From contig NZ_JAPYPG010000002.1 in assembly GCF_029937755.1 (NCBI RefSeq), forward strand, positions 225,648 to 289,647: 64,000 nt of DNA, written 5' to 3'. The translations under genes and the position numbers were made by a program. The stretch's first letter is position 1; each line of letters starts with the position of its first letter. The stretch comes from Henriciella sp. Lineage in GTDB: Bacteria > Pseudomonadota > Alphaproteobacteria > Caulobacterales > Hyphomonadaceae. This document shows positions 25,830 to 33,584 of the stretch, piece after piece. The notes under the pieces were generated by a model. It searched no databases. It saw only the letters and a list, made by a program, of their open reading frames with translations, and had not been told where the DNA came from.

Positions 25830-25855
25830 AAGCCCCGCCTTGTGCGGGGCTTTTG
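25830..25855 (+). terminator. Rho-independent terminator at the transposon's right end
   Basis: A 9-bp perfect stem AAGCCCCGC / GCGGGGCTT with a 5-base loop is followed by TTTT. It should stop transcription from the element before it reaches the SIR2 gene 66 bases downstream. Confidence 0.9.
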
Positions 25856-25871
25856 TATTTCAGCTGAAAGA

Positions 25872-25893
25872 AATTTCAAACTGAGACACTACC
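25872..25893 (-). repeat. right terminal inverted repeat
   Basis: A 22-base exact reverse complement of the left end, finishing in ...GAGACACTACC. Confidence 0.95.
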
Positions 25894-25901
25894 TTCATTT
25901 A
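25894..25901. repeat. target-site duplication, right copy
   Basis: TTCATTTA, identical to 22706-22713. Confidence 0.92.
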
Positions 25902-25920
25902 AGCTGACTGGGTACTACAC

Positions 25921-27249
25921 TTGAGCAACGAAAACTACTGCGAATGCCCCTATTGCGCAGGCCGCTTCGAATTCGAAATCGATGAGTTCTTGTTCGACGA
26001 GCTCGAAGCGCAGAATGTTGTTCTCTTTATCGGAGCGGGAGTAAGCACGGAGAACAAGACTAGCGCGCCTCACTCATTGTATGTCGAGATCGCCCGCGTA
26101 GCAGGGTTGAACAATTCTGATCTTCCTTTTCCTGACGTTGTAGAGAAAGCCTGCGCAAAACCTGACGGCCGCTTTCACTTCATGCAAAAAGTCCAGCATC
26201 GGTTTGATTATATTCAGAAATTCTCAGATTTACGGAATCGTGCAACGAGGTTTTTCAAAGAGCTGGCTACAATGCCATATTTTGAAACTTTTATTACGAC
26301 CAATTGGGATCGTTATCTTGAAGATATTTGCGCTGCAAAGCCTTATGTATACGATTCCGATATGCGGTTTTGGGAGGTCACAGGCCGTAAGGTTCTAAAA
26401 ATTCACGGTACCATTGACGATTACTCGTCAATCATCGCCAGCCGCACAGACTATGAAGAGTGTAGGAACCGTCTTCCGTCGTCTCTAATCGGGGGAAAAC
26501 TAAAAGAGCTCCTGACAACTAAAACTTGTGTTTTTGTAGGATATTCACTTCAGGATGACGACTTCCTAGACATATATGAATTCGTAAAACAGGCACACGG
26601 CAAGTTTCCAAAAACACACTACTTCGTATCTCCTTTTGATGAAAAATCTGAGGACGATCTCTTAGAAAAGATTCACACAGACGGAACGTTCTTTTTAGAA
26701 ACAGTAAAAGAACACATGTGTAACAAATACTGCTTCCTTGAAGACTGGGTTTATGATGCAGCTGAGGAGGAACTCATCGAAGTTCTACATGAACATCAAG
26801 ATTTGTGGGACTCGTACGATCTTCAAGAAAACCCGCAAGTCATACTCTCGGGCATGTATCAAGATGGTCTAATTCACGCACTTCAAATGGCACGAGACGT
26901 TAGAGCTACTGGCAAATTTTCCGATGTCCACGCGCTTCGACGGCGAATTTTTGCGTATGAAGACAAAATCAAAGAATACCGAAGGCGAAAATCATACTCA
27001 GATGTCGCCTATTTCCGGGGCTTTCAAAACGTCCTGATAGCATTCGCAGAAGCTCTTCATAGCGATTGGCTGCCGTCACCTCCAAGATACTTTTTTGCGC
27101 ATTGCAACGAAATGGATCGCGATGAATTTGTTTCGCAACTGGAGCTTCTTCCAGACTTACACAAAGCAGCTTTCAGGGAATGCGAGAAGTTTGTTTCGCG
27201 TTGGCCAAGCGATCAAAAATTTGTGCCCCAGCATAGCGCATGGGGCTAG
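25921..27249 (+). CDS. SIR2-domain protein, probable anti-phage effector
   Basis: Protein of 442 residues with TTG start at 25921; no earlier ATG is in frame. The N-terminus has a Cys cluster (C7, C9, C12). The SIR2-like NAD-binding motifs are FIGAGVS (36-42), ITTNWD (125-130), LKIHGT (159-164) and FVGYSLQDDDF (205-215). Such domains in defence systems destroy NAD+ when phage infects. The C-terminal 200 residues are helical and unassigned. Base composition is clearly AT-richer than its neighbours, pointing to transfer. The transposon lies 27 bases upstream and probably cuts it from its promoter. Confidence 0.85.
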   Translation: MSNENYCECPYCAGRFEFEIDEFLFDELEAQNVVLFIGAGVSTENKTSAPHSLYVEIARVAGLNNSDLPFPDVVEKACAKPDGRFHFMQKVQHRFDYIQKFSDLRNRATRFFKELATMPYFETFITTNWDRYLEDICAAKPYVYDSDMRFWEVTGRKVLKIHGTIDDYSSIIASRTDYEECRNRLPSSLIGGKLKELLTTKTCVFVGYSLQDDDFLDIYEFVKQAHGKFPKTHYFVSPFDEKSEDDLLEKIHTDGTFFLETVKEHMCNKYCFLEDWVYDAAEEELIEVLHEHQDLWDSYDLQENPQVILSGMYQDGLIHALQMARDVRATGKFSDVHALRRRIFAYEDKIKEYRRRKSYSDVAYFRGFQNVLIAFAEALHSDWLPSPPRYFFAHCNEMDRDEFVSQLELLPDLHKAAFRECEKFVSRWPSDQKFVPQHSAWG

Positions 27250-27297
27250 CCCCCTGATCCGCTTGACCTAAACTTCTTTTCATCATATCGTTTATCG

Positions 27298-27675
27298 ATG
27301 AACGATAAAAATGATCTGCGACCCGGGGATGTCGTCTCTGTCCGCTTTGGCGGGGTGCTTCGCCATTATGGTGTGGTGACCTGGGGTGGCCGGGTGGTGT
27401 CGAACAATGGGCGGTATGGCGGGGTGGTGACACAATCTGTCGCCGCCTTTGCCCGCGGACGCCCTGTGATCAATCATGGCCCCGGCGATTCTGCAGGGGA
27501 CTTTCTTGCCACCGAGCGGGCGCGCCGCCGGATCGGGCATGACTATCACCTCACCGGGTCCAACTGCGTCCACTTCGTCCGCCACGCCCATGGCCGCAAG
27601 CCGACGGTGACGCAGGTCGCGCGTGGGACGTTCGAGGCCTTTCGCGACATGCTCGGGCCGAAACGGCACCGGTAA
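27298..27675 (+). CDS. LRAT-like (NlpC/P60 superfamily) protein
   Basis: Protein of 125 residues. It begins DLRPGDVVSVRFGGVLRHYGVVTWGG, the His-containing H-box of lecithin:retinol acyltransferase-like permuted papain folds, and has the Cys motif GSNCVHFVRHA near residue 96. Bacterial members are acyltransferases or amidases of unknown substrate, and some sit in envelope or toxin contexts. Cytosolic as read (no signal peptide). Its GC matches the host, so the accessory island ends before it. Confidence 0.75.
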   Translation: MNDKNDLRPGDVVSVRFGGVLRHYGVVTWGGRVVSNNGRYGGVVTQSVAAFARGRPVINHGPGDSAGDFLATERARRRIGHDYHLTGSNCVHFVRHAHGRKPTVTQVARGTFEAFRDMLGPKRHR

Positions 27676-27689
27676 CCCTCTCTCAGGCC

Positions 27690-27775
27690 CCGCTCATCCC
27701 GGCGAAAGCCGGGACTTCCTGCGGTAAGCCTGGCGCTTCAATTGCTGAGACTCCGGCTTTCGCCGGGGTGAGCGG
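27690..27775. repeat. long inverted repeat of the CCGGCGAAAGCCGG type
   Basis: A 23-base arm at 27690-27712 (CCGCTCATCCCGGCGAAAGC...) pairs with 27753-27775 with a single mismatch, leaving a 40-base loop. The arms hold GGCGAAAGCC hairpins themselves. Elements with this core are frequent between genes in alphaproteobacteria and may be dispersed palindromic repeats. It lies between two convergent genes and may also end transcription. Confidence 0.8.
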
Positions 27776-27784
27776 TCCAAGTGG

Positions 27785-28186
27785 CTAGTGCTTCCAGTGT
27801 TTCGGCGGACTGCCGTGCTTGCCGGTGCTTTCCCATCGGGCCTCTTCGGCGCGGTTGCGGACCTGCAGGTTGAACAGCACCGCCTTGAAGGGCGGCAGCA
27901 GGAACAGCGCGAGCCCGATCATCATCGAGAGCAGCAGGACCCACGACCCGATCATCAGCGGAAGCGGCAAGGGCAGCATCGGCAGGATGAAGTAGAAGGG
28001 CGCAAACAGGATCATCACCAGGAAGCCGACGAAGAAAGCCGGGCCGTCAGCTGTATCGGCGACAGTGAAGTCCTGCCCGCAGGCCGGACATTCGTCGTTG
28101 AATTTGAGATAGGCGCGGAACAGCTTGCCCTCGCCGCAGCGCGCGCAACGGAGCTTCAGCCCCCGGCGGATTGGTTCTTCGTACAT
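27785..28186 (-). CDS. DUF983 domain-containing membrane protein
   Basis: Protein of 133 residues from ATG 28186. A short zinc-ribbon-like N-terminus (CARCGEGKLF ... CPACGQDF) precedes two hydrophobic helices (about 50-95, FFVGFLVMILFAPFYFILP and IGSWVLLLSMMIGLALFLLP). DUF983 proteins are inner-membrane proteins of unknown function, often near cytochrome oxidase genes, which are absent here. A longer in-frame start at 28240 is less likely. A second DUF983 gene lies at 28999. Confidence 0.82.
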   Translation of the reverse strand: MYEEPIRRGLKLRCARCGEGKLFRAYLKFNDECPACGQDFTVADTADGPAFFVGFLVMILFAPFYFILPMLPLPLPLMIGSWVLLLSMMIGLALFLLPPFKAVLFNLQVRNRAEEARWESTGKHGSPPKHWKH

Positions 28187-28324
28187 GGCTGCTAGATGCG
28201 CACGGCCCCGCACGGAAGGAAGTGCGGCGGGTGATCGCATCAGCCGCTCACGGTTTTCTCACTTGGCTGCCGCTGCGGCAGCCCTCTAGCTTCCGCCCGG
28301 TAAAAGACATGCCGGGAGAAAGAC

Positions 28325-29002
28325 ATGGAATTCGAAGAGGTCGTCAAAAGCCGCCGCAGCATTCGCGGCTATCTGGACAAGCCGGTGCCGAAGGCGCTGG
28401 TACGCGAGATTCTCGAGATCGCGATGCGCGCGCCGACCTCGCTCAATACCCAGCCGTGGAATTTCTATGTCGTCGCCGGCGACGTGCTGGACAGGATTCG
28501 CGAAGGCAATGTCGAGCGCAATGTCGCCGGTGTACCGGACTCGCGCGAGTTCCGCATGGGGCCGGGCTATGAAGGTGTCCATCGCGAGCGCCAGATCGAG
28601 ATCGCGAAACAGCTTTTCGGCGTCATGGGCATCGAGCGTCATGACAAGGAGGCGCGGATGGACTGGGTGTTGCGCGGCTTCCGCCAGTTCGATGCGCCGG
28701 TCTCCATCGTCATCACCTATGACAAGTCGATCCAGGGCAGCGACATCGCGCCTTTCGATTGCGGCGGGGTGGTGAACTGCATCGTCAACACGGCCTGGAA
28801 TCGCGGGCTGGGCTGCGTTATCAACTCTCAGGGCATCATGCAAAGCCCGGTCGTGCGCGAGCATGCGAAGATCCCCGACGACCAGGTCATCCAGACCTGT
28901 ATCGCCATGGGCTGGCCGGATGACAGTTTCCCGGCAAATTCCGTCGTCTCCAAACGCAAGACCGTGGATGAAGCGGCGACCTTCCTCGGCTTCGAGGACT
29001 AG
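28325..29002 (+). CDS. nitroreductase family protein
   Basis: Protein of 225 residues with MEFEEVVKSRRSIRGYLDKPV, RAPTSLNTQPWNFYVV and the C-terminal AMGWPDDSFPANSVVSKRK, all nitroreductase FMN-site signatures. It reduces nitro- or quinone-type compounds with NAD(P)H; the substrate is unknown. AAAGAC precedes the ATG. It lies between two DUF983 genes and overlaps the second by 4 bases, tail to tail. Confidence 0.88.
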   Translation: MEFEEVVKSRRSIRGYLDKPVPKALVREILEIAMRAPTSLNTQPWNFYVVAGDVLDRIREGNVERNVAGVPDSREFRMGPGYEGVHRERQIEIAKQLFGVMGIERHDKEARMDWVLRGFRQFDAPVSIVITYDKSIQGSDIAPFDCGGVVNCIVNTAWNRGLGCVINSQGIMQSPVVREHAKIPDDQVIQTCIAMGWPDDSFPANSVVSKRKTVDEAATFLGFED

Positions 29003-29391
29003 CCCGTCTCGTCGGGGCTCGCTGAGGTTTGCGCGCCGAGCTTCCAGATCGCGGCGATAAACAGCCCCTTGGCCCGCGGCAACAGGGCCACGCAAAGGCT
29101 GGCCGCCACCAGCGCCATCACCATCGTGCTCGCCCAGACGGGCAGTTTCGTACTCATGAAAACGATGATCATGAAAGGCGCGAGCAGGTGTCCGGTGGCC
29201 AGCAGGGTCAGCCATGGCGGCCCGTCATCGGCCCGAATGGCACCAGTCTCCAGCCCGCAATGGGAACACGCCGGCGCCTGACGCAGATACCCGATGAGGA
29301 GCTTACCCTCTCCACAGCGCGGGCAGCGGAGGCTAAGGCCGCGCCGGAGGGCGGTTGCAAGTGATAGCTCGGCGGCGGGCTGAGAGAACAT
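28999..29391 (-). CDS. DUF983 domain-containing membrane protein (second copy)
   Basis: Protein of 130 residues from ATG 29391; a TTG at 29427 would extend it. The same plan as the gene at 27785 is seen: ALRRGLSLRCPRCGEGKLLIGYL, CSHCG, then two helices (LLATGHLLAPFMIIVFM and STMVMALVAASLCVALLP). The two are diverged paralogues. Function unknown. Confidence 0.8.
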   Translation of the reverse strand: MFSQPAAELSLATALRRGLSLRCPRCGEGKLLIGYLRQAPACSHCGLETGAIRADDGPPWLTLLATGHLLAPFMIIVFMSTKLPVWASTMVMALVAASLCVALLPRAKGLFIAAIWKLGAQTSASPDETG

Positions 29392-29547
29392 TGCGGGCTT
29401 ATGCGCATGCGCAGACCCGTCTGCCAATAGTCGTCAGCGCCGCACGCCCTGCGTCTGAACCGACAGGGCACGGCTTTGAGCACGATACGGCCTAGACGGG
29501 CGGCGCTGGCCGATTAAGCTCGCGGCAGGCAATGCGGGGGAAAAGGT

Positions 29548-30051
29548 ATGCTGAACTGGTCCGGAAATATCTCCGCAGGCGATGCCATAACCGGCCTGTC
29601 GGTCCTGCTCGCTATTCTCACCTTTCTCTATCGTAATTATCGCGACAATCTGAATGAACGCCGGCAGACGACCTTTCAGCTGCTGTCGCGTATCTTCGAG
29701 CCAGGGCCGGTCTCGGAAGCCCGGATCACGATGGCGCGCTGGATCGCCTCGGGAAAGACGATTGAAGATGACGTGATCGAGGACGACGAGACCGACCGCG
29801 TCATCATGTACCTGATCGACTTCTATGAATTCACCTGTGAGGGCGCCTATCGGGGCGTCGTCGATGCCAACCTGCTGAATCAGGAATCCGGCGGCAGGAT
29901 GGAGCGCGCCTATATCGTGGTCAGGAACTACGTCGCCGCCCGCGAGGCACGGCTGACTGCAGTCAACGAGCAGGCCGGGCTTCCGCCTGTGAAGCTTTAT
30001 CGTTATCTGCGATGGTTCCTCCGGACCAAGCGGAATTTCGATGTCGACTAA
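29548..30051 (+). CDS. hypothetical membrane-anchored protein, DUF4760-like
   Basis: Protein of 167 residues with one N-terminal hydrophobic segment (DAITGLSVLLAILTFLYRNY) followed by a helical cytosolic domain with the DLIDFYEFTCEGAYRGVVD-type segment seen in DUF4760-like proteins. No enzymatic motif is visible. GGGGGAAAAGG precedes ATG 29548. Its last codons overlap the next gene by 11 bases, suggesting co-translation. Confidence 0.65.
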   Translation: MLNWSGNISAGDAITGLSVLLAILTFLYRNYRDNLNERRQTTFQLLSRIFEPGPVSEARITMARWIASGKTIEDDVIEDDETDRVIMYLIDFYEFTCEGAYRGVVDANLLNQESGGRMERAYIVVRNYVAAREARLTAVNEQAGLPPVKLYRYLRWFLRTKRNFDVD

Positions 30052-30526
30052 GACTGCAATGCAGGACGTACCAGCCGCTCGCCTCTATTTTGCCTATGGG
30101 TCGAACCTGAAGACCGAGCAACTCGAAAAGCGGGTCGGCCCTGTCGAGCCGGTCGCGCTGGCCCGTCTGGACGACTACAAGCTCGTCTTTAACCGTAGAG
30201 GCTCCTACCGGCCGGGCGGCGTCGCCAGCATCAAGCCGTACAAGGCTTCCACCGTTTACGGTGTCGTCTTCAAACTGGGTGAAGAGGCTTTTTCCAAACT
30301 CGACGAGATCGAAGACCCGGCAGCCTATGAACGGGTTCCCCTCACCGTAACCACGGAGGATGGCAAGCCTCTGCGATGCCAGACGTATGTGGCGTTCCCA
30401 CAGGGGTACTTTCCCCCGAGCCCCGCCTATCTCGACATCATCCGTGAAGGGGCTCGCGAACATGGGCTGCCTTCAGACTATGTGCGCGCCCTTGGCCGGC
30501 GACAGGTGTTGCAGGAAGCTGCCTGA
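30041..30526 (+). CDS. gamma-glutamylcyclotransferase-like protein
   Basis: Protein of 161 residues with the YFAYGSNL signature (16-23) that binds the gamma-glutamyl group, a conserved acidic KLDEIEDPAAYERV segment carrying the catalytic glutamate, and KASTVYGVVFKL. Family members release 5-oxoproline from gamma-glutamyl compounds or act on other amines. It overlaps the preceding gene, so the two may share a transcript. Confidence 0.85.
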   Translation: MSTKTAMQDVPAARLYFAYGSNLKTEQLEKRVGPVEPVALARLDDYKLVFNRRGSYRPGGVASIKPYKASTVYGVVFKLGEEAFSKLDEIEDPAAYERVPLTVTTEDGKPLRCQTYVAFPQGYFPPSPAYLDIIREGAREHGLPSDYVRALGRRQVLQEAA

Positions 30527-30651
30527 TCCCGGTCTGACCGATCAGTGATAGGGTTGCCTCAACGTCAGCCCTCGAACAAACGCTCGAAAGTGGCATAGTC
30601 GGGCTCCGGACAACGTATCCGGCGGTCATTGAACCGGCAGGGAGGAAAGGC

Positions 30652-30675
30652 GTGCGCCCTCGTCGGGGCGCGTAG
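30652..30675 (+). CDS. possible 7-codon leader peptide
   Basis: GTG 30652 is placed 6 bases after an excellent Shine-Dalgarno sequence (GGGAGGAAAGG, 30640-30650). It opens a frame encoding M-R-P-R-R-G-A and stops at TAG 30673-30675, five bases before the emrA-like ATG. The emrA ATG itself has only a weak site. It may couple or attenuate translation of the efflux operon. Confidence 0.4.
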   Translation: MRPRRGA

Positions 30676-30680
30676 AAGAC

Positions 30681-31850
30681 ATGGACGGAACGATCGCATC
30701 TTCTCCGGCTCAGTCGGAGGCCGGACCTGCGACCCGCATGCGGCGCGTCGGTGGCGTGCTCAAGCGCCGCGCACGGCTGATCGGCGGCCTGCTGATTGCG
30801 CTCATCGCTGTTTTCCTGATCGCCCGCTTCCTCATTCACCGCGCTGCCTATGTCTCGACGGCCGATGCCCGCATCGCATCCGACATGATCGCCGTCTCGA
30901 CCGATATCTCCGGCCGCATCACCGGTGTTGCTGTTGGCGAGGGCGAGCGGGTCTCGGCCGGCGACGTGCTCTTTACCATTGATGACCGCGAGGCCGCCTA
31001 CACGCTCGCGGAATATGAAGCCGACGCTGAACGCCTGCGCGCGGAAATTTCGCGCGAGGAAACCCGCGCCTCGCTCGCCACCTCCAAAGCCGGCAGTGAA
31101 GTGGATGCGCGTACCGCTGGCACACAGTCAGCGAGCGCTGCTGTCGAGGCAGCCCGTTCGGACTATGCCACAGCACAGCGCGACTATGAGCGCACCCGGG
31201 ACCTGTTTGACCGCGGACGGGTCTCGCAGGCTGCGCTCGACCAGGCGACCAATGCGCTGGAAACCGCCGAACAGCAATTGCGCCGTGCCGAGGCTGACCG
31301 CAACCGGGCTGTCGCCGAGCAGCGCACGGCCAATATCGGTGGTCAGGAAGTCGAGCTGATCGAGCTTGAATTGCCTGTCCTGCGCGCGGCCCTGAAGCAG
31401 GTTGAAGCGCGCGTCGAGGCCCAGCAGGTGGTCGTCGACCAGCACACCATCCGCAGCCCGATCGACGGTATCGTGGACGAGATCTTCTACGATGTCGGCG
31501 AACACTCGCTACGCGGCTTCCGTATGGCGCTGCTCCACGATCCGGAAAGCGTCTGGGTCTCAGCCAACATCAAGGAAACCAATATCCGCCATGTCCGCCC
31601 CGGCGCCCCGGTGGAAATCAAGGCGGACGCCTATCCCGGCGAGGAGATCAGGGGCCGGGTCACAAAGGTCCATGATGCCACGATTGGCGAGGCCGCGCTG
31701 ATGCCCAACCCCAATGCCAATGGCGTGTTCACGAAGATTACCCAGCGCATCGCGATCCGCATCGACATTGAGGAGGCAGACGTGCCGTTGCGGCCCGGCA
31801 CCATGGTACGGGCACAGATCCGCAAACAGCCTCCCGATGAGGCAGGATAA
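30681..31850 (+). CDS. HlyD/EmrA-type periplasmic adaptor of a drug efflux pump
   Basis: Protein of 389 residues with a single N-terminal membrane helix (RLIGGLLIALIAVFLIARFL), a lipoyl-like half (SGRITGVAVGEGERVSAGDVLF), a long coiled-coil hairpin (about 110-220) rich in Ala, Arg and Glu, and the second lipoyl half plus barrel (IRSPIDGIVDEIFYDVGEHS). It joins an inner-membrane pump to an outer-membrane channel. The pump gene follows 10 bases downstream; no TolC homologue is in the window. Confidence 0.9.
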   Translation: MDGTIASSPAQSEAGPATRMRRVGGVLKRRARLIGGLLIALIAVFLIARFLIHRAAYVSTADARIASDMIAVSTDISGRITGVAVGEGERVSAGDVLFTIDDREAAYTLAEYEADAERLRAEISREETRASLATSKAGSEVDARTAGTQSASAAVEAARSDYATAQRDYERTRDLFDRGRVSQAALDQATNALETAEQQLRRAEADRNRAVAEQRTANIGGQEVELIELELPVLRAALKQVEARVEAQQVVVDQHTIRSPIDGIVDEIFYDVGEHSLRGFRMALLHDPESVWVSANIKETNIRHVRPGAPVEIKADAYPGEEIRGRVTKVHDATIGEAALMPNPNANGVFTKITQRIAIRIDIEEADVPLRPGTMVRAQIRKQPPDEAG

Positions 31851-31859
31851 AAGCCGCTT

Positions 31860-33542
31860 ATGAGCATCTCAGGCAGTCCGCGCGCAGAGAGGGCCCCGAA
31901 GGCGCCCCTGCCGCTGCCTGATGACATTCCGCCACTCGCAAACCCGGCCGTGCGCGACCGGTTCGCCCAGTTCGGCAGCATCTACCGCTGGCTGCTTCTC
32001 TTCGCGATGCTCACCGGCTCGATGGGTACGCTGCTGGCGGCAACGACGATCAATGTCGCCCTGCCCGCTATCATCGGCGCCTTCGGCCTTGGACAGGATC
32101 AGGCCCAGTGGATGTCGACGGCCTTCCTCGCCTCTTCGACCATTGCGATGCTCGCAAACGCCTGGGCCATGTCGAACCACGGCCCACGCTTCACCTACAT
32201 CTTCGCCATGCTGATGTTTGTGGCGGGCTCACTGCTCGGCGCGGTCAGTTCTTCGCTGGCCTTGCTGATTCTTGCGAGGGCGATGCAGGGTGTGGCGGCC
32301 GGCCTTATCCAGCCCATGTCGATGTTCCTGATCTTCCAGACCTTCCCGGATCACCAGCGTGGCACAGCCATTGGTATCTTCTCCATCGGCGTTGTCCTCG
32401 CCCCGGCCTTCGGCCCTGCGCTCGGGGGCGTGGCGGTCGACCTGGCAAGCTGGCGTCTGGTCTTCGTCGCGACCGTACCACTGGCCATTGTGGCGCTGGG
32501 GGCGGCCTACTTCCTGATGCCGGAGGCCGACCCGGAGCAGCAGGCCGAACGCCGCCCGCTGGACTGGGTGGGTCTGGGCCTGCTGACCATCGGCATCGTG
32601 TCGCTACTGTCGGGCTTTGCCGGCGGCAACCGGGATGGCTGGGACTCCGATCTCTCGCTGATCAAGTTCACGCTCGGCGCGGTGGTCCTTGTCGGCTTCA
32701 TCCTGTGGGAGTTGCGCCACCCTCATCCGGCGTTGAACCCGGCTATTTTCAAATACCGTCAATTCTGGTCGGCCGGGATGATCATCGCCGCGACAGGTAT
32801 TGCCATCTATGGCTCGACCTATCTCATCCCGCTCTTCGTCCAGCTTGTTCAGGGCTACTCGCCGACCGCTGCGGGCGTGATGATGATTCCGGCAGGCCTT
32901 GCCATGGTCATAGGTTTTCCCATTGCCGGGAACCTGACAGACAAGGTAGATGCGCGCCTCCTGCTCGGCTTCGGCATCATCTGTTTTACCCTGTCCGCCT
33001 GGTTTCTGTCGCATATCAGCATGCTGACGCCTTATTGGCCGCTGGTCTGGATGATCGTGCTCAGCCGTGTCGGCATCAGCTTCTGTATGCCGCCCGCCAA
33101 TACGACGGCAGTTCGCGCCGCCCCGCCGCACCTGCTGGCAGCGGCGACCGGCGGCGCGTCTTTCCTGATGCAGGTGGGCGGGGCCTTCGGGGTGAACCTG
33201 CTCGCCATCCTGCTGCAGCGGCGGCTGATTTTCCATGGTGACCACCTGGCGGCCGGACTGAACGAGGCCAACCCCCAGCTTGCCTATGAGCATTTCCAGC
33301 ATGCGCAGCAATATGAGGTCGCCGGCATGCCACCCATGCCGGCCTTCCAGACGGCATTTGGCGAGTTCGGAAAGCAGATTTCCGCCGAAGCCAGCGTCTT
33401 TGCCTTTCGCGACTGCTTCCTCGTCATCGCAATCTGGTTCATGCTTGTCATGTTCATTCTGACCCTGATGCCACGGCCAAACCTTCAGGCCCGGCCTGCG
33501 CCGCCTGCGGTCCGGCCAGCCGAGACATCAGGAACAGCCTGA
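31860..33542 (+). CDS. MFS drug exporter, DHA2 (EmrB) family
   Basis: Protein of 560 residues with about fourteen membrane helices. The motif-C region (GVVLAPAFGPALGGVAVD) and the DHA2-typical TTINVALPAIIGAFGLGQDQAQWMSTAFL are clear. It exports toxic hydrophobic compounds by proton antiport, working with the adaptor upstream. The start ATG 31860 lies 10 bases after the adaptor stop. The C-terminal tail is Pro/Arg-rich. Confidence 0.92.
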   Translation: MSISGSPRAERAPKAPLPLPDDIPPLANPAVRDRFAQFGSIYRWLLLFAMLTGSMGTLLAATTINVALPAIIGAFGLGQDQAQWMSTAFLASSTIAMLANAWAMSNHGPRFTYIFAMLMFVAGSLLGAVSSSLALLILARAMQGVAAGLIQPMSMFLIFQTFPDHQRGTAIGIFSIGVVLAPAFGPALGGVAVDLASWRLVFVATVPLAIVALGAAYFLMPEADPEQQAERRPLDWVGLGLLTIGIVSLLSGFAGGNRDGWDSDLSLIKFTLGAVVLVGFILWELRHPHPALNPAIFKYRQFWSAGMIIAATGIAIYGSTYLIPLFVQLVQGYSPTAAGVMMIPAGLAMVIGFPIAGNLTDKVDARLLLGFGIICFTLSAWFLSHISMLTPYWPLVWMIVLSRVGISFCMPPANTTAVRAAPPHLLAAATGGASFLMQVGGAFGVNLLAILLQRRLIFHGDHLAAGLNEANPQLAYEHFQHAQQYEVAGMPPMPAFQTAFGEFGKQISAEASVFAFRDCFLVIAIWFMLVMFILTLMPRPNLQARPAPPAVRPAETSGTA

Positions 33543-33584
33543 GCGTGTCGCGCGTAGCAACAGCAGACAAGCGGAGACCGCGGA

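Larger units (their letters stand above)
22714..25893 (+). mobile_element. IS1-like transposon with passenger genes (3180 bp)
   Basis: Bounded by 22-bp perfect inverted repeats and an 8-bp target duplication. Within it, all on the plus strand: a promoter with operator-like palindrome, a 68-residue protein, a small basic protein, a double winged-helix protein, a structured RNA segment, a second palindrome, the IS1-type transposase, a PemK/MazF-type toxin, a second RNA candidate and a terminator. Simple IS1 elements are about 0.8 kb, so roughly 2 kb is cargo. The identical repeats and duplication suggest recent insertion. Confidence 0.92.

Noticed and set aside
27690-27775. CRISPR or attachment site
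   Set aside because: It is a single inverted repeat without spaced direct repeats or an integrase nearby; a dispersed palindromic repeat explains it.
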